From positions 1-64,000 of the forward strand of contig CANJQG010000007.1 in the NCBI GenBank assembly GCA_947476405.1: a stretch of DNA of 64,000 nucleotides, given 5' to 3'. The notes beneath the pieces are model-generated. The model was not told the DNA's origin and did no database searches. It worked only from the letters and a program-made list of their open reading frames with translations. The stretch is from Thiotrichales bacterium. Its GTDB lineage: Bacteria > Pseudomonadota > Gammaproteobacteria > Francisellales > CACEW01. This document shows, piece after piece, positions 16,144 through 25,508 of this stretch. Each line of letters starts with the position of its first letter. Within the stretch, counting starts at the first letter, position 1. Position numbers and translations under genes: made by a program.

Positions 16144-18648
16144 TTAAGCCCCTAATGCTTGGGTAATAATTTCGGTTAAATCAGGAGAGAGGGATGGGGT
16201 CTTCCGTAATTTTAGTATTTCGGAACGCATGAGGTCTGCATAAGGGGCTTCATAATGATTATAACTAATCAGTGTTTTAGTGAGTCTGGCCGCCACCATT
16301 GGATTCATTGCATCTAGTTTGGAAATAAAAGCACCCAGTAACGCGTAGCCTGCTCCATTTTTTTGATGAAACTGATAAAAATTTTGTGCGAACGTTAAGA
16401 CTAAGCTATAGACTTTATTCGGGTTCTTCCAGTTGAAAGCTGGATGCATCATGAGCAGAGAGACATTTTTAACTGTATCAGGCATTTTACTTGCAGCTTG
16501 AACAGCAAACCACTTATCCACAACAAGGGGATATTTTTGATAAAGGGTATAAAATTGGTTAATATAATCTGTCTTGAAAGGCGCATTTGAGTTGACAATA
16601 GCAGTCAGTGCACCTAAACGATCTGTCATATTTTGAGCCTGATCAAATTGGGTTTTAGCCTCTGTATATTCGCCCGCAGCGCAGAGATGCATAAGACACA
16701 TATTTTTGAGACTGCGATCGCCTACGCTATCATGCTGGTCAGTGTTCTGATAAATTGATTTAAATTCGGAAATTAAGTGCGTATTGATCATTTGAAGCAA
16801 GGTTTCGCGTGATTGAATCAAGATTTCAGGGTTAATTTTAGATTGCATTTCAGCCAGAGACTTAATGCTGGGGATGCTAATCAGTTCCGCCACTAAAGCA
16901 GGATTTTTTGAGGCTTCTTTTAAAATGGTGCGAATCGGTGCCAGGGCTTTAGAGGGATCCGCTTCATGCAAAATAATTTGTGCCATAAAGCGCTGGCCTG
17001 CATCCCAGCGATTGAATAAATTAGAGTCATATTCCCACAGCAGGGCAAGCTCTTCCAAGTGATAATCATAAAAAAGTTTCACGGGGGCAGAAAAGTCACG
17101 CAGTAAAGAGGGGATGGGGTGCTCCGTCACATTTTCCAAAACCAGTTGCGCTTTTTGTTCTTTTAAGCTGTAAATCAGCTCATCGCCAATGGGGTGCCCT
17201 GTTTTGCTGAGCAAGCCCAGTTTGATGGGAATATGGAAGAGGCGGTCTTGCTCAAAATAAAGTGTAAATGTTTTAGCCTGGGGGTTGTAGAGGCTTTTAA
17301 CTTTGACAATCGGGGTCCCTGCCTCGCTGTACCAATTTTTGAAAAGGCTGAAATCGACTTGATTGGCATCTTCCATGGCTTTGACAAAATCATCGCAGGT
17401 AACGGCTTGTCCATCGTGACGTTCGAAATATAAGTCCATTCCTTTGCGAAAGCCAGGCTCGCCCAAAAGGGTATGCTGCATTCGAATGACTTCAGAGCCT
17501 TTCTCATAAACAGTAACCGTGTAAAAATTATTCATTTCGACATAGGAATCAGGGCGAATTGGATGCGCCATGGGGCTTGCATCTTCTGCAAACTGGCTAG
17601 AGCGAAGGGTATTGACTTCGGAGATGCGTTTTAAAGTCCGGCCATGATAATCCGCGGTAAATTCATGTTCACGGAATACGGTCAGGCCTTCCTTTAAGCT
17701 GAGCTGAAACCAGTCCCGGCAGGTGACGCGATTACCAGTCCAATTGTGAAAATATTCATGTCCAATGACTGCTTGCACAAGTTGATAATCCATGTCTGTC
17801 GAGAGCGCATGATTAACCAAAATATATTTTGTATTGAATACATTCAGGCCTTTATTTTCCATTGCCCCCATGTTGAAATCTTCCGCTGCAACAATCATGT
17901 AGACATCTAAGTCATATTCACGTCCAAAGCGTTTTTCATCCCAGCTCATTGCGTCTTTCATGGCCTGTAAGCCATATTCGCATTGATTAATGGAAGTGGG
18001 GTCACTATAGATTTCGAGTTGCACGGTGCGACCGCTCATGGTCACAAAAGGGGTGGAAATTTTGGATAAATTGCCTGCAACTACAGCAAATAAATAAGAC
18101 GGTTTTTTGAAAGGATCGTGCCATACTGCAAAATGACGGTGCGCGCCAACAGGGCCTTGTTCAATCAAATTGCCGTTTGATAATAAGATGGGATAGCGCG
18201 ACCGATCAGCAATAATTTTAGTGGTAAATAAAGTCATGACATCTGGCCGATCTAGATAAAAGGTAATGCGTCTGAAGCCATGTGGCTCACACTGTGTGCA
18301 GAAGATGCCCCCTGATTTGTAGAGGCCTTCCAGTTTGGTGTTGGATTCTGGATGGATGCGTGAAACAATGGTTAAGGTAAAGGCTTGTGGCAGATGATGA
18401 AGGGTCAGCGCTGTATCGGTCCATTCATAGTTTTTAGAGTCAATATGCTGATCGTTTAATTTTAAAGTGAAAAGCTCTTGATCTTCCCCATCTAAAACCA
18501 GCGGGATCTCTGCTGAAATAGCCTTTTCCCGGACCATCTGCATGACATTCGTAACCAAGGTTTCATGTTCTTGAATATCGAACGTGAGATGTGTAGATAA
18601 AATGGCATAATCAGACGGTTTATAATCTTTACGATAGTGAATATTCAA
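16144..18648 (-). CDS. pepN: Aminopeptidase N (M1 family, PepN type)
   Basis: Zinc aminopeptidase that trims neutral and basic N-terminal residues from cytosolic peptides. The exopeptidase motif GAMEN is at 261-265 and the zinc site HEYFH at 297-301 with the third ligand E320 in LKEGL, positions identical to E. coli PepN numbering. Length is 834 residues (E. coli 870). The C-terminal helical bowl is present and ends with SLSPDLTEIITQALG. It is divergent from the Nif3-like gene. Confidence 0.95.
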   Translation of the reverse strand: MNIHYRKDYKPSDYAILSTHLTFDIQEHETLVTNVMQMVREKAISAEIPLVLDGEDQELFTLKLNDQHIDSKNYEWTDTALTLHHLPQAFTLTIVSRIHPESNTKLEGLYKSGGIFCTQCEPHGFRRITFYLDRPDVMTLFTTKIIADRSRYPILLSNGNLIEQGPVGAHRHFAVWHDPFKKPSYLFAVVAGNLSKISTPFVTMSGRTVQLEIYSDPTSINQCEYGLQAMKDAMSWDEKRFGREYDLDVYMIVAAEDFNMGAMENKGLNVFNTKYILVNHALSTDMDYQLVQAVIGHEYFHNWTGNRVTCRDWFQLSLKEGLTVFREHEFTADYHGRTLKRISEVNTLRSSQFAEDASPMAHPIRPDSYVEMNNFYTVTVYEKGSEVIRMQHTLLGEPGFRKGMDLYFERHDGQAVTCDDFVKAMEDANQVDFSLFKNWYSEAGTPIVKVKSLYNPQAKTFTLYFEQDRLFHIPIKLGLLSKTGHPIGDELIYSLKEQKAQLVLENVTEHPIPSLLRDFSAPVKLFYDYHLEELALLWEYDSNLFNRWDAGQRFMAQIILHEADPSKALAPIRTILKEASKNPALVAELISIPSIKSLAEMQSKINPEILIQSRETLLQMINTHLISEFKSIYQNTDQHDSVGDRSLKNMCLMHLCAAGEYTEAKTQFDQAQNMTDRLGALTAIVNSNAPFKTDYINQFYTLYQKYPLVVDKWFAVQAASKMPDTVKNVSLLMMHPAFNWKNPNKVYSLVLTFAQNFYQFHQKNGAGYALLGAFISKLDAMNPMVAARLTKTLISYNHYEAPYADLMRSEILKLRKTPSLSPDLTEIITQALGA

Positions 18649-18719
18649 TGCTGTTTCCTTGGTTTTTCTAAGAATAAATTATAATATAAAAGCAGATGCG
18701 GCGCCACTTAGGAGAAGGT

Positions 18720-19475
18720 ATGTTATTAAAGCAGATTGTAGATTCATTAAATAATTTTTTAAAATCAGAGGACATTGCGGATTATTGTCCTAATGGCTTG
18801 CAGATTGCTAACTCTGGCGTGGTTCATAAAGTCTGTACTGCAGTGACTGCATCCCTTGAAGCAATAGAAGGTGCCGCGCAGTTAGGTGCCAATTTATTGC
18901 TGGTACATCATGGGTATTTTTGGAAAGGCGAGAGCCATCCGATTGTGGATATGAAATATCATCGGATTGCCGCTTTGATGAAGCATGATATCGCGTTGGT
19001 GGCGTATCATTTGCCACTCGATATTCACCCAGTATTAGGTAATAATGCGGAGATCGGTCGACATTTGGGCTTGAAAATCAAGGAGTGGGGGCGGCCAGAT
19101 GGGCGCTTGCCTTTGGTTGCCTTGTCTGAATACCCAGAAGGGCAAGATTTGGATCGTGTTGTCCAGCAATGTGAGCTTATATTTCGTCGCACACCGCTGG
19201 TCATCGCTGGGGGGACTCATCCCATTCGTCGTATTACGTGGTGTAGTGGTGGCGCACAGGATTATATTTTAGAGGCTAAAAAAATGGGTGCGGATGCCTA
19301 TATTTCAGGTGAGGTCTCTGAGCGTACGTATTATCAAGCGCGTGAGCTGGGGATTCATTATCTCGCCTGCGGGCATCATGCTACAGAGCGCTTTGGAATT
19401 CAGGCTTTAGGCGAATGGTTGCACCAGCAATTTAAGTTGCCTGTGACGTTTTTAGAGAGTGAGAATCCTGTTTAA
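18720..19475 (+). CDS. Nif3-like dinuclear metal center protein (YbgI family)
   Basis: A hexameric metal-binding family annotated elsewhere as GTP cyclohydrolase 1 type 2 homologue; its cellular reaction is unsettled. Metal-site motifs visible are VHHGYFW (about 64-70), AYHLPLDIHP and the C-terminal LACGHHATERFG. The ATG at 18720 is used because GGAG (18711-18714) is five bases upstream; it gives 251 residues, close to E. coli YbgI (247). The 3' end overlaps the convergent hydrolase gene by 44 bases. Confidence 0.9.
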   Translation: MLLKQIVDSLNNFLKSEDIADYCPNGLQIANSGVVHKVCTAVTASLEAIEGAAQLGANLLLVHHGYFWKGESHPIVDMKYHRIAALMKHDIALVAYHLPLDIHPVLGNNAEIGRHLGLKIKEWGRPDGRLPLVALSEYPEGQDLDRVVQQCELIFRRTPLVIAGGTHPIRRITWCSGGAQDYILEAKKMGADAYISGEVSERTYYQARELGIHYLACGHHATERFGIQALGEWLHQQFKLPVTFLESENPV

Positions 19476-20352
19476 GAATATAGATTGTGCCTGGGAAATC
19501 CCAAAATTGTGAATTTAAAATATAGGTTGTGGCAGGGCAATCCAGTGGGCTTCCGCAGCCTTTAGGGTAAAATTCAATCGAAACGCTGGGTGCACTGCCA
19601 TTGTGGGGGATGCTTGCAATGAAGGTTGCAAGGGTTCTCGGAGTATTGGGGTCAGAGAGGTCTTTGCCTGTTCTGAAGATGCTGTCATTAGAGCCTGCGT
19701 GATGGTCATGTGAAAATAACTTGAATTCATTCAGGGTGTATTCGGTATTGCTGTTCATCAAGGCACTGATACGATTGTAACGAAGAGTGCTGCCTTCTAG
19801 ATCACCGATATTATTGGGAAAAAAAGCGGGGAATTCATAATTATTAGTATGATAGAGAGGGCCTATATTACTGACCGTGACAAAATATTTTCCTTGGGGG
19901 GCGAGTTCAATGCTCGCGGTTTGGGTACGATCTGCGAGTAAATAGAATTCAGGATAGAGATGCGTGGCAATCAGCAGTGGTAAATGTCCTAAAACTTCAG
20001 CGACGGTTTTGTCTTGCGTTAACACGGCGCGCATAAAGGCATCGCCATCGGCATAAGACGCATTGGCTGGCGGATTGGGTGTAGCCATATTCACAATGGC
20101 CAAACCATATTCATTGATGCCTGAACGTATTATATAAGGCTCATCTGATTTTTGCTGCGAGACCATTCCTAAAAAAGAATAGCCTTGATTGGGATGAAAT
20201 GCCACTACACTTTGGATATCAGGATGTTCATCACGGTTTTTGGCAATTAATGTTGTTTGATTAGCGCCGTCAACACTGGCAAAGGTTGTGCAAGCGAAAG
20301 TGCTTTGCCCGCTGAAGAGTATGATCAATAATGTAGTAAGCAGTTTTTTCAT
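19432..20352 (-). CDS. Secreted Ntn-type amide hydrolase/acyltransferase (choloylglycine hydrolase-like or C45-like)
   Basis: A 306-residue exported protein. Residues 1-20 form a signal peptide ending TFA; the mature protein would start with C21 (CTTFASVDG), which is the pattern of N-terminal cysteine nucleophile hydrolases, and the matching KNRDEHP motif follows about 18 residues later. SGINEYGLAIVNM and YNRISALM resemble C45/acid-ceramidase-like enzymes. Substrate cannot be told from sequence; N-acyl amides or peptidoglycan-like amides are possible. It lies three bases downstream of the Rpn gene on the same strand. Confidence 0.65.
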   Translation of the reverse strand: MKKLLTTLLIILFSGQSTFACTTFASVDGANQTTLIAKNRDEHPDIQSVVAFHPNQGYSFLGMVSQQKSDEPYIIRSGINEYGLAIVNMATPNPPANASYADGDAFMRAVLTQDKTVAEVLGHLPLLIATHLYPEFYLLADRTQTASIELAPQGKYFVTVSNIGPLYHTNNYEFPAFFPNNIGDLEGSTLRYNRISALMNSNTEYTLNEFKLFSHDHHAGSNDSIFRTGKDLSDPNTPRTLATFIASIPHNGSAPSVSIEFYPKGCGSPLDCPATTYILNSQFWDFPGTIYILKQDSHSLKTSQAT

Positions 20353-20355
20353 GAT

Positions 20356-21426
20356 TTAGTGCCTGATGTCTTTTTTGATTTGTAAAATAGTATTCAGGGA
20401 AATGCCTGTTGATTTTGAGATTAGATCAACATCCGCGTCATTGAGTAATAAAGACGCAACGATATTGCGGCGCTCCACTTCGCGGCCTTGTTCAATACCT
20501 TGTTCAATACCTTGTTCGATGCCCTGTTCGATGCCTTGTTCGATGCCCTGTTCGATGCCTTGTTCGATGCCCTGTTCGATGCCTTGTTCGATGCCTTGTT
20601 CGATGCCTTGTTCATATCCTTCTTGCCTTCCATATTGGAATCCTTGGATTCTACCTTGTTTTCTTAATTGTTCTCCGTAAGTCATGATGAGTGGCTCCTC
20701 TTCTGGTAATTCTTGTAATAATAAGGCAATAAGCTTGTCGGCATTGTCGTCGTTTCCACATGCTTCGATAAGATAGTGTAACATATTTTGGAGGTAAAAA
20801 TCATCTTCGATTCGTCGCCAAAGTGAAACAAGTTTTTTGATTTTTCTCGAAAGCTCGGCATCGCGACAGTGTTTAAAAAGGAATTCCATGAGCGCTGCTT
20901 TGCCATGTTGTTCAATTTTTTCATCAGGCAAAATAGTCAGATCAATCAAATGAAATGGTTTAAATAAAAATTCTTGCGCGAGCTTAGGATTTTCAAAGCA
21001 ATCAAACAGATAAGTTGAATGCGGATAGGGTGACTTTTCGCCATGATAAAGGCAGATATTAATAATAATGGGTAGTTTTCCCTTATTTTGTTTGATATGT
21101 TGCCGCATGAGTGCAACATCATATTCAAGATAGCGAAAGGCCATCAATGGGTCGTCAGTTGATTGATGTTCCAGTAAAAAGTACAGATAGCCTAAGTGTC
21201 CATCAATTTCAGCTTCATAAATTAAGTCGCTTTCACGGTGCTTCAGTTTTTTAGATACAAAAGATTTGTCGGTGAGTCGAAGTGTATCCAGATTAATCTT
21301 TGCAAGCAGTTCTGCAGGAAGTGTTGACTTTAATAAATCTAGTGTAATTTTGACATCCGTACACATCGATTTAAACAGGGCATCATGGGGGTTTTGAATC
21401 TGATCAGGCTTTGATTTTTTGGACAT
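20356..21426 (-). CDS. Rpn-family recombination-promoting nuclease with EQGI repeats
   Basis: A 356-residue member of the Rpn/YhgA-like transposase_31 family, PD-(D/E)XK-fold DNA nucleases. The start NPHDALFKSMCTDVKITLDLL and the core LIYEAEIDGHLGYLYFLLEHQS with AFRYLEYDVALMRQH are typical; D/E-X-E-X-K-like residues sit in that core (EHQS instead of ExK is usual for the family). The C-terminal region from about 265 is a tandem EQGI repeat ending with a small helical segment. It is divergent from radA. Confidence 0.85.
   Translation of the reverse strand: MSKKSKPDQIQNPHDALFKSMCTDVKITLDLLKSTLPAELLAKINLDTLRLTDKSFVSKKLKHRESDLIYEAEIDGHLGYLYFLLEHQSTDDPLMAFRYLEYDVALMRQHIKQNKGKLPIIINICLYHGEKSPYPHSTYLFDCFENPKLAQEFLFKPFHLIDLTILPDEKIEQHGKAALMEFLFKHCRDAELSRKIKKLVSLWRRIEDDFYLQNMLHYLIEACGNDDNADKLIALLLQELPEEEPLIMTYGEQLRKQGRIQGFQYGRQEGYEQGIEQGIEQGIEQGIEQGIEQGIEQGIEQGIEQGIEQGIEQGREVERRNIVASLLLNDADVDLISKSTGISLNTILQIKKDIRH
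20486..20615 (-). repeat. 12-bp tandem repeat in the Rpn gene (about 11 copies)
   Basis: Units of CCTTGTTCGATG and variants (CCCTGTTCGATG, CCTTGTTCAATA) are repeated head to tail, each encoding EQGI on the minus strand. Because the period is a multiple of three, copy-number change keeps the reading frame and only alters linker length. Confidence 0.95.
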
Positions 21427-21449
21427 GATTAAGCTTACCTTGTTAAAAT

Positions 21450-21478
21450 TTGACTATATTATATAAAGTTAATAAAAT
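21450..21478 (+). promoter_or_regulatory. Sigma-70 promoter for radA
   Basis: TTGACT (21450-21455), a 17-base spacer and TAAAAT (21473-21478) lie 73 bases before the radA ATG in the gap shared with the divergent Rpn gene. Both boxes match five of six consensus bases. Confidence 0.6.
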
Positions 21479-21550
21479 GGTCAATATGCGGATATACACG
21501 AAGGTAAGAGGAATGATAAGATGTCCGAAATATAAAATAGGAATAAAAAA

Positions 21551-22903
21551 ATGGCTAAAACGAAAACCCAATATGTCTGTCAATCCTGTGGTGCATCGTC
21601 TCCAAAATGGGTGGGGCAATGTGTGGATTGTCAGCAGTGGAATACCTTGATTGAAGAGCGGATTGAAGCGGCGCAGACCAAAGCCATGGCTAGTTATGCG
21701 GGTGTTGAATCACTCGAATGGGTCACGCTGGATCAAGTATCGGTTCGTGAGTATGAGCGGATTTCATTGGGGATGGAAGAGTTAGATCGCGTGATGGGTG
21801 GCGGTTTAGTGCAAGGATCCGTCACTTTGATTGGTGGAGATCCTGGCATTGGAAAATCTTCTCTTTTATTACAAGTCTTTGCGTATTTGAGTCAGCATTA
21901 TTCTGTTTTATATGTCTCTGGTGAAGAATCGTTAGATCAGATTGCCCTGCGCGCCCGGCGTATGGGCTTGTCGACTAAAAATTTTCATCTGGTTGCCGAT
22001 ACGCATGTGCGCGCGATTATGGACGGCATTAAAAAGCATCGTCCCAAAATGGTCGTGATTGATTCGATTCAAACCATGCAAGTGGAGGAGTTGACGGGTG
22101 CGCCGGGTGGGGTGACTCAAGTTCGTGAGTCTGCTGCTTTATTAACGCGTATGGCCAAGCAAAACAATGTGGCGGTATTTTTAGTGGGTCATGTGACCAA
22201 ATCAGGGGAAGTAGCCGGGCCGCGTGTGCTCGAACATATCGTTGATACAGTCATTTATCTGGAGGGCCAGCAAGATGGCCGTTTTCGGTTACTGCGTGCT
22301 TTAAAAAATCGTTTTGGTCCCGTGAATGAACTCGGCGTTTTTGCGATGACTGACAAAGGATTGAAAGAAGTTAAAAATCCCTCCGCTATTTTTTTAAGTC
22401 GTAACGAAATTTTACCCGGAAGTTGCGTCGTCAACATCTGGGAAGGCACGCGCCCCATGCTGCTTGAGGTGCAGGCATTGGTGGATGATAATCACTTTGG
22501 TGCGCCGAAGCGTTTGGCCATTGGCTATGACCTGAATCGTTTAAATATGTTGCTCGCGATTTTACACAAACACGGCGGCGTTGAAATCGGCCAGAGCGAT
22601 GTCTTTGTCAATGTCGTCGGCGGCGTTAAAATCAGTGAGACCAGTGCAGACTTAGGAATGATGCTGGCTATTCTCTCCAGTTTTAAAAATAAAGTCTTGC
22701 CCCAAGATTTAGTTGTTTTTGGAGAGGTCGGCCTATCAGGCGAAATCCGCCCCGTCCCTTACGGTCCCGAGCGTTTAGCAGAAGCCGCAAAGCACGGTTT
22801 TAAGCAGGCCATTATTTCAAAAGCCAATTTTAATAAAGAAGCCGCTTCAAAAATTAAATTGCAAGTCGTGAATAATGTGCGTGAATTGATTGCGCTCATT
22901 TAA
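21551..22903 (+). CDS. radA: DNA repair protein RadA/Sms
   Basis: RadA is a RecA-like, DnaB-type helicase that promotes branch migration in recombination. The 450-residue protein has the N-terminal zinc finger C10-x2-C13 with C24-x2-C27, the Walker A GDPGIGKS (about 96-103), the RadA-specific KNRFG motif and a C-terminal Lon-like domain (VGGVKISETSADLGM, GEVGLSGEIRPV). AGGA lies eight to nine bases before the ATG. Confidence 0.96.
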   Translation: MAKTKTQYVCQSCGASSPKWVGQCVDCQQWNTLIEERIEAAQTKAMASYAGVESLEWVTLDQVSVREYERISLGMEELDRVMGGGLVQGSVTLIGGDPGIGKSSLLLQVFAYLSQHYSVLYVSGEESLDQIALRARRMGLSTKNFHLVADTHVRAIMDGIKKHRPKMVVIDSIQTMQVEELTGAPGGVTQVRESAALLTRMAKQNNVAVFLVGHVTKSGEVAGPRVLEHIVDTVIYLEGQQDGRFRLLRALKNRFGPVNELGVFAMTDKGLKEVKNPSAIFLSRNEILPGSCVVNIWEGTRPMLLEVQALVDDNHFGAPKRLAIGYDLNRLNMLLAILHKHGGVEIGQSDVFVNVVGGVKISETSADLGMMLAILSSFKNKVLPQDLVVFGEVGLSGEIRPVPYGPERLAEAAKHGFKQAIISKANFNKEAASKIKLQVVNNVRELIALI

Positions 22904-22913
22904 GATATTCACA

Positions 22914-24437
22914 TCACTCATACTGTACAACTGTACAATCCTGCATTGTAGTTGGAGTAGTATGACTTGTTTGGGATGCCTTATTTTTTGGACGGGCACA
23001 GGGGAGGTGCTCATGCAAAGCATTGAATATTTTACCTGGCGAAGGAAGGTAGCTATACAGCCAGGTCAGAGTTGATCCTTGGGCTATGGGGGCTGTTTCT
23101 ATGGCGTCTTTTTTGAAATCGCTTTCTGAAGGATGGGGAGTATGGGTTGAAAGACCAGCGCCAGAGCCATAGCCAGCGCCAGAGCCATAGCCAGCGGCAG
23201 AGCCAGGGCCAGCGCCAGGGCCAGCGCCAGGGCCAGCGCCAGAGCCAGCGCCAGCGCCAGGGCCAGAGCCAGAGCCAGCGCCAGAGCCAGCGCCAGAGCC
23301 AGCGCCAGAGCCAGCGCCAGCGCCAGGGTGATTCGCTACTAATAGCCTTAGTTCTTCTGGACTAGGCGCGCGACGGCAACAAGAAGTCATCAATTTAAAT
23401 AATTTTCTCGGAATATCAGACGCATTTATCAGAGTATCAAGCACTTTAGTGTCTCGTATGGCTGCATTTATTTTAGGACATATGTTTCCAAGTGCTGCTA
23501 TTACGATGAAGATATAGCTAAGTATTTTCATGGCCTCCTCTTTAGAGCTATTTGCAGTAAGATTAAAAAAAAAGTTAGGCACCACTGAGCATATCGCCAA
23601 GGCTACAGAAGCCCCTATTTTTTTAAAGCTGATTATTGTTTGCTGCGTAGAAGAATTGCGATTGCGTAGTTTGTCAATGATTGCGTTAAGTACTGAGTTT
23701 GTGTCAACTAATGCTTGCATGAACGGGGCCAGTGAAAATATAGCAGAAAGGGCTTGCGTGCCATAGTTTGTTAAATGTTGATCTATCTCCCAGTGCAACA
23801 GTTTTTTTTCATTATATACTCTGTTTGGATTAGATGCGATAGCTGCAAATACAATAAGTAGGGTGCCGAATACTTTTCCCCTTTCATGAAATAACTTTTT
23901 GAATTCTTTTTTATTCATTAAAGCTGCTTTGGATAAATACATCAGTGATTGAACCAGGGTAAAGCCAAATAATATTTTAGCAGTTGTTTCCCTGTCTGTG
24001 GGATTGGTAATGCTATAAAATTGGTCTTTTTGAGATGTTGCTTCCTTGAAGGCGTCTTCGTGCATTGAGGCAATGCCAATTCCAGCTCCGGCTCCTAAGA
24101 GAATGTGAAACCCCTTTAGTAAATAAAATTTACAAGCGCCATCTTTATTGCCGTTATCAACCTCATGATCATCAAGATAAGCCTGGTGGAAGGTAAGTAA
24201 CTTTTTGAGGCCATCAGGTGCAGAATGGATGACTTGAGTTAATGGAGTAATCATTGCCAGAACTCCAAGTATTACAATACCCGCGGTGCCGATGCCATTA
24301 TTTGTGCTCATTAAAGCAGGAACGCCCCAAAAATTTCGGAGTGTGCTAATAACCGCAGCAAAGATTAGTGTGTTTGATACACAAGTATATGCTGCGCCAG
24401 GGATTTTATTTATAGGGCATGTGATTTGACCAAACAT
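22914..24437 (-). CDS. Unrecognised multi-membrane protein with Gly/Ala/Ser repeat tail
   Basis: A 507-residue protein I do not recognise. Residues 1-350 contain several hydrophobic helices (for example TLIFAAVISTL, GIVILGVLAMITPL, FGTLLIVFAAIAS, VALAICSVVPNFFF, ILSYIFIVIAALGNICP). After a basic CCRRAPSPEE segment comes a long tail of GAGSGAGP-type repeats (about 370-425), then STHTPHPSESDFKK and a hydrophilic C-terminus. No catalytic motif is seen. The layout, with helices plus low-complexity tail and no homologue cue, would fit a lineage-specific or secreted effector-like protein, but nothing proves secretion. Confidence 0.7.
   Translation of the reverse strand: MFGQITCPINKIPGAAYTCVSNTLIFAAVISTLRNFWGVPALMSTNNGIGTAGIVILGVLAMITPLTQVIHSAPDGLKKLLTFHQAYLDDHEVDNGNKDGACKFYLLKGFHILLGAGAGIGIASMHEDAFKEATSQKDQFYSITNPTDRETTAKILFGFTLVQSLMYLSKAALMNKKEFKKLFHERGKVFGTLLIVFAAIASNPNRVYNEKKLLHWEIDQHLTNYGTQALSAIFSLAPFMQALVDTNSVLNAIIDKLRNRNSSTQQTIISFKKIGASVALAICSVVPNFFFNLTANSSKEEAMKILSYIFIVIAALGNICPKINAAIRDTKVLDTLINASDIPRKLFKLMTSCCRRAPSPEELRLLVANHPGAGAGSGAGSGAGSGAGSGSGPGAGAGSGAGPGAGPGAGPGSAAGYGSGAGYGSGAGLSTHTPHPSESDFKKDAIETAPIAQGSTLTWLYSYLPSPGKIFNALHEHLPCARPKNKASQTSHTTPTTMQDCTVVQYE
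23150..23330 (-). repeat. 6/12-bp tandem repeats encoding the Gly-Ala-Ser tail
   Basis: The plus strand is built almost wholly from AGCGCC, AGAGCC and AGGGCC units. It is far more GC-rich than the surrounding DNA. On the minus strand the units encode GA, GS and GP dipeptides. Confidence 0.9.
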
Positions 24438-24557
24438 AGCGCGCTCCTTTTTAATGACATTTGTTTATATCTCATATTTTTGCATGCTTATCAATATTAT
24501 ACCATTACTTCATCTATAGGGCAATGAAATATATATTTTTATGTTGCGGTATCTTTG

Positions 24558-24586
24558 TTTGCACTCTGAAAAAGATGTGATAAAAT
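24558..24586 (+). promoter_or_regulatory. Candidate promoter of the ROK kinase gene
   Basis: TTTGCA (24558-24563), a 17-base spacer and TAAAAT (24581-24586) precede the kinase start by about 28 bases. The -10 matches five of six bases, the -35 four. Confidence 0.45.
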
Positions 24587-24614
24587 GTTCTGTTTTTCAA
24601 TAATGGACTAAACA

Positions 24615-25508
24615 ATGAGACTAGCAGGAATCGAAGCAGGTGGGACGAAGTTTATTTGTGTGATGGGGGATGAGACTGGCAAAATCATTGATCGGGCGGA
24701 ATTTCCGACTCAGACACCCGAGGTGACTTTGGCGCAGGTGATTGCCTTTATGGCTGAACATCATGCGCAAGGAAAGCTCGATGCGATTGGCGTGGGGTGT
24801 TTTGGACCGATTGATCCGCTGCGTGGGTCCAAAACCTATGGTTATATTACTTCTACGCCCAAAATGGCTTGGCAGAATTGTGATATAGTCGGGCAGTTAC
24901 AGGCGGCGTTTCCGGCTGTTTCGATTGGATTTGATACGGATGTGAATGTGGCGCTTCTGGGTGAAATGCGCTGGGGGCATGCGGTAGGTTTGACCGATGC
25001 GATTTATCTGACAGTGGGAACGGGAATTGGAGGCGGTGTGCTGGTCAATGGTCAGCTGCTTCATGGCGTCATGCATTCGGAAATGGGGCATGTGCTGCTA
25101 CCCCATGATCTTGTTAGAGACCCTTTCGTAGGCTGCTGCCCTTATCATCATGATTGTCTGGAGGGGCTTGCATCAGGTCCTGCTTTAAAGGCGCGCTGGA
25201 AGGTGGATTCTGCGATGCAATTGCCTGAGCATCATCCGGCCTGGGCATTAGAGGCTGAATATCTGGCAGCTGCGATGATGAACTATTTGCTTTGTTTTTC
25301 CCCGCAAAAAATTATTTTAGGGGGCGGTGTGATGAAGCAAAGACATCTATTAGATTTAATCCATCAAAAAACCCGTCAATTGATGAATGGGTATCTTAAA
25401 AGCGCAAATATGGAGTCTCTTGAACGGACGATCGTGTTGGCTAAATTGGATCAAAATGCCGGGGCGTTAGGTTCGTTGGCTTTTGCGGCGCAGTGTGTTC
25501 ATGAGTAA
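24615..25508 (+). CDS. ROK-family sugar kinase (fructokinase-like)
   Basis: Cytosolic ATP-dependent hexose kinase, 297 residues. The phosphate loop GIEAGGTKF (5-13) and the TVGTGIGGGVLVNG motif are clear. The ROK zinc-binding region is seen as MGHVLLPHD, then GCCPYHHDCLEGLASGP, which is the form found in fructokinases. The final 42 bases overlap the convergent brnQ. Exact sugar is inferred from the motif spacing, not proven. Confidence 0.88.
   Translation: MRLAGIEAGGTKFICVMGDETGKIIDRAEFPTQTPEVTLAQVIAFMAEHHAQGKLDAIGVGCFGPIDPLRGSKTYGYITSTPKMAWQNCDIVGQLQAAFPAVSIGFDTDVNVALLGEMRWGHAVGLTDAIYLTVGTGIGGGVLVNGQLLHGVMHSEMGHVLLPHDLVRDPFVGCCPYHHDCLEGLASGPALKARWKVDSAMQLPEHHPAWALEAEYLAAAMMNYLLCFSPQKIILGGGVMKQRHLLDLIHQKTRQLMNGYLKSANMESLERTIVLAKLDQNAGALGSLAFAAQCVHE

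Noticed and set aside
20486..20615. 12-base repeat as possible CRISPR or iteron array
   Set aside because: No spacers, and every unit encodes EQGI in the Rpn frame. A reverse-strand Cys/Met/Pro-rich frame across it is an artefact of the repeat.
23150..23330. Regularly repeated short units that could look like a CRISPR or satellite array
   Set aside because: Units are 6-12 bases with no unique spacers and lie in frame inside a coding region, so they are coding repeats.
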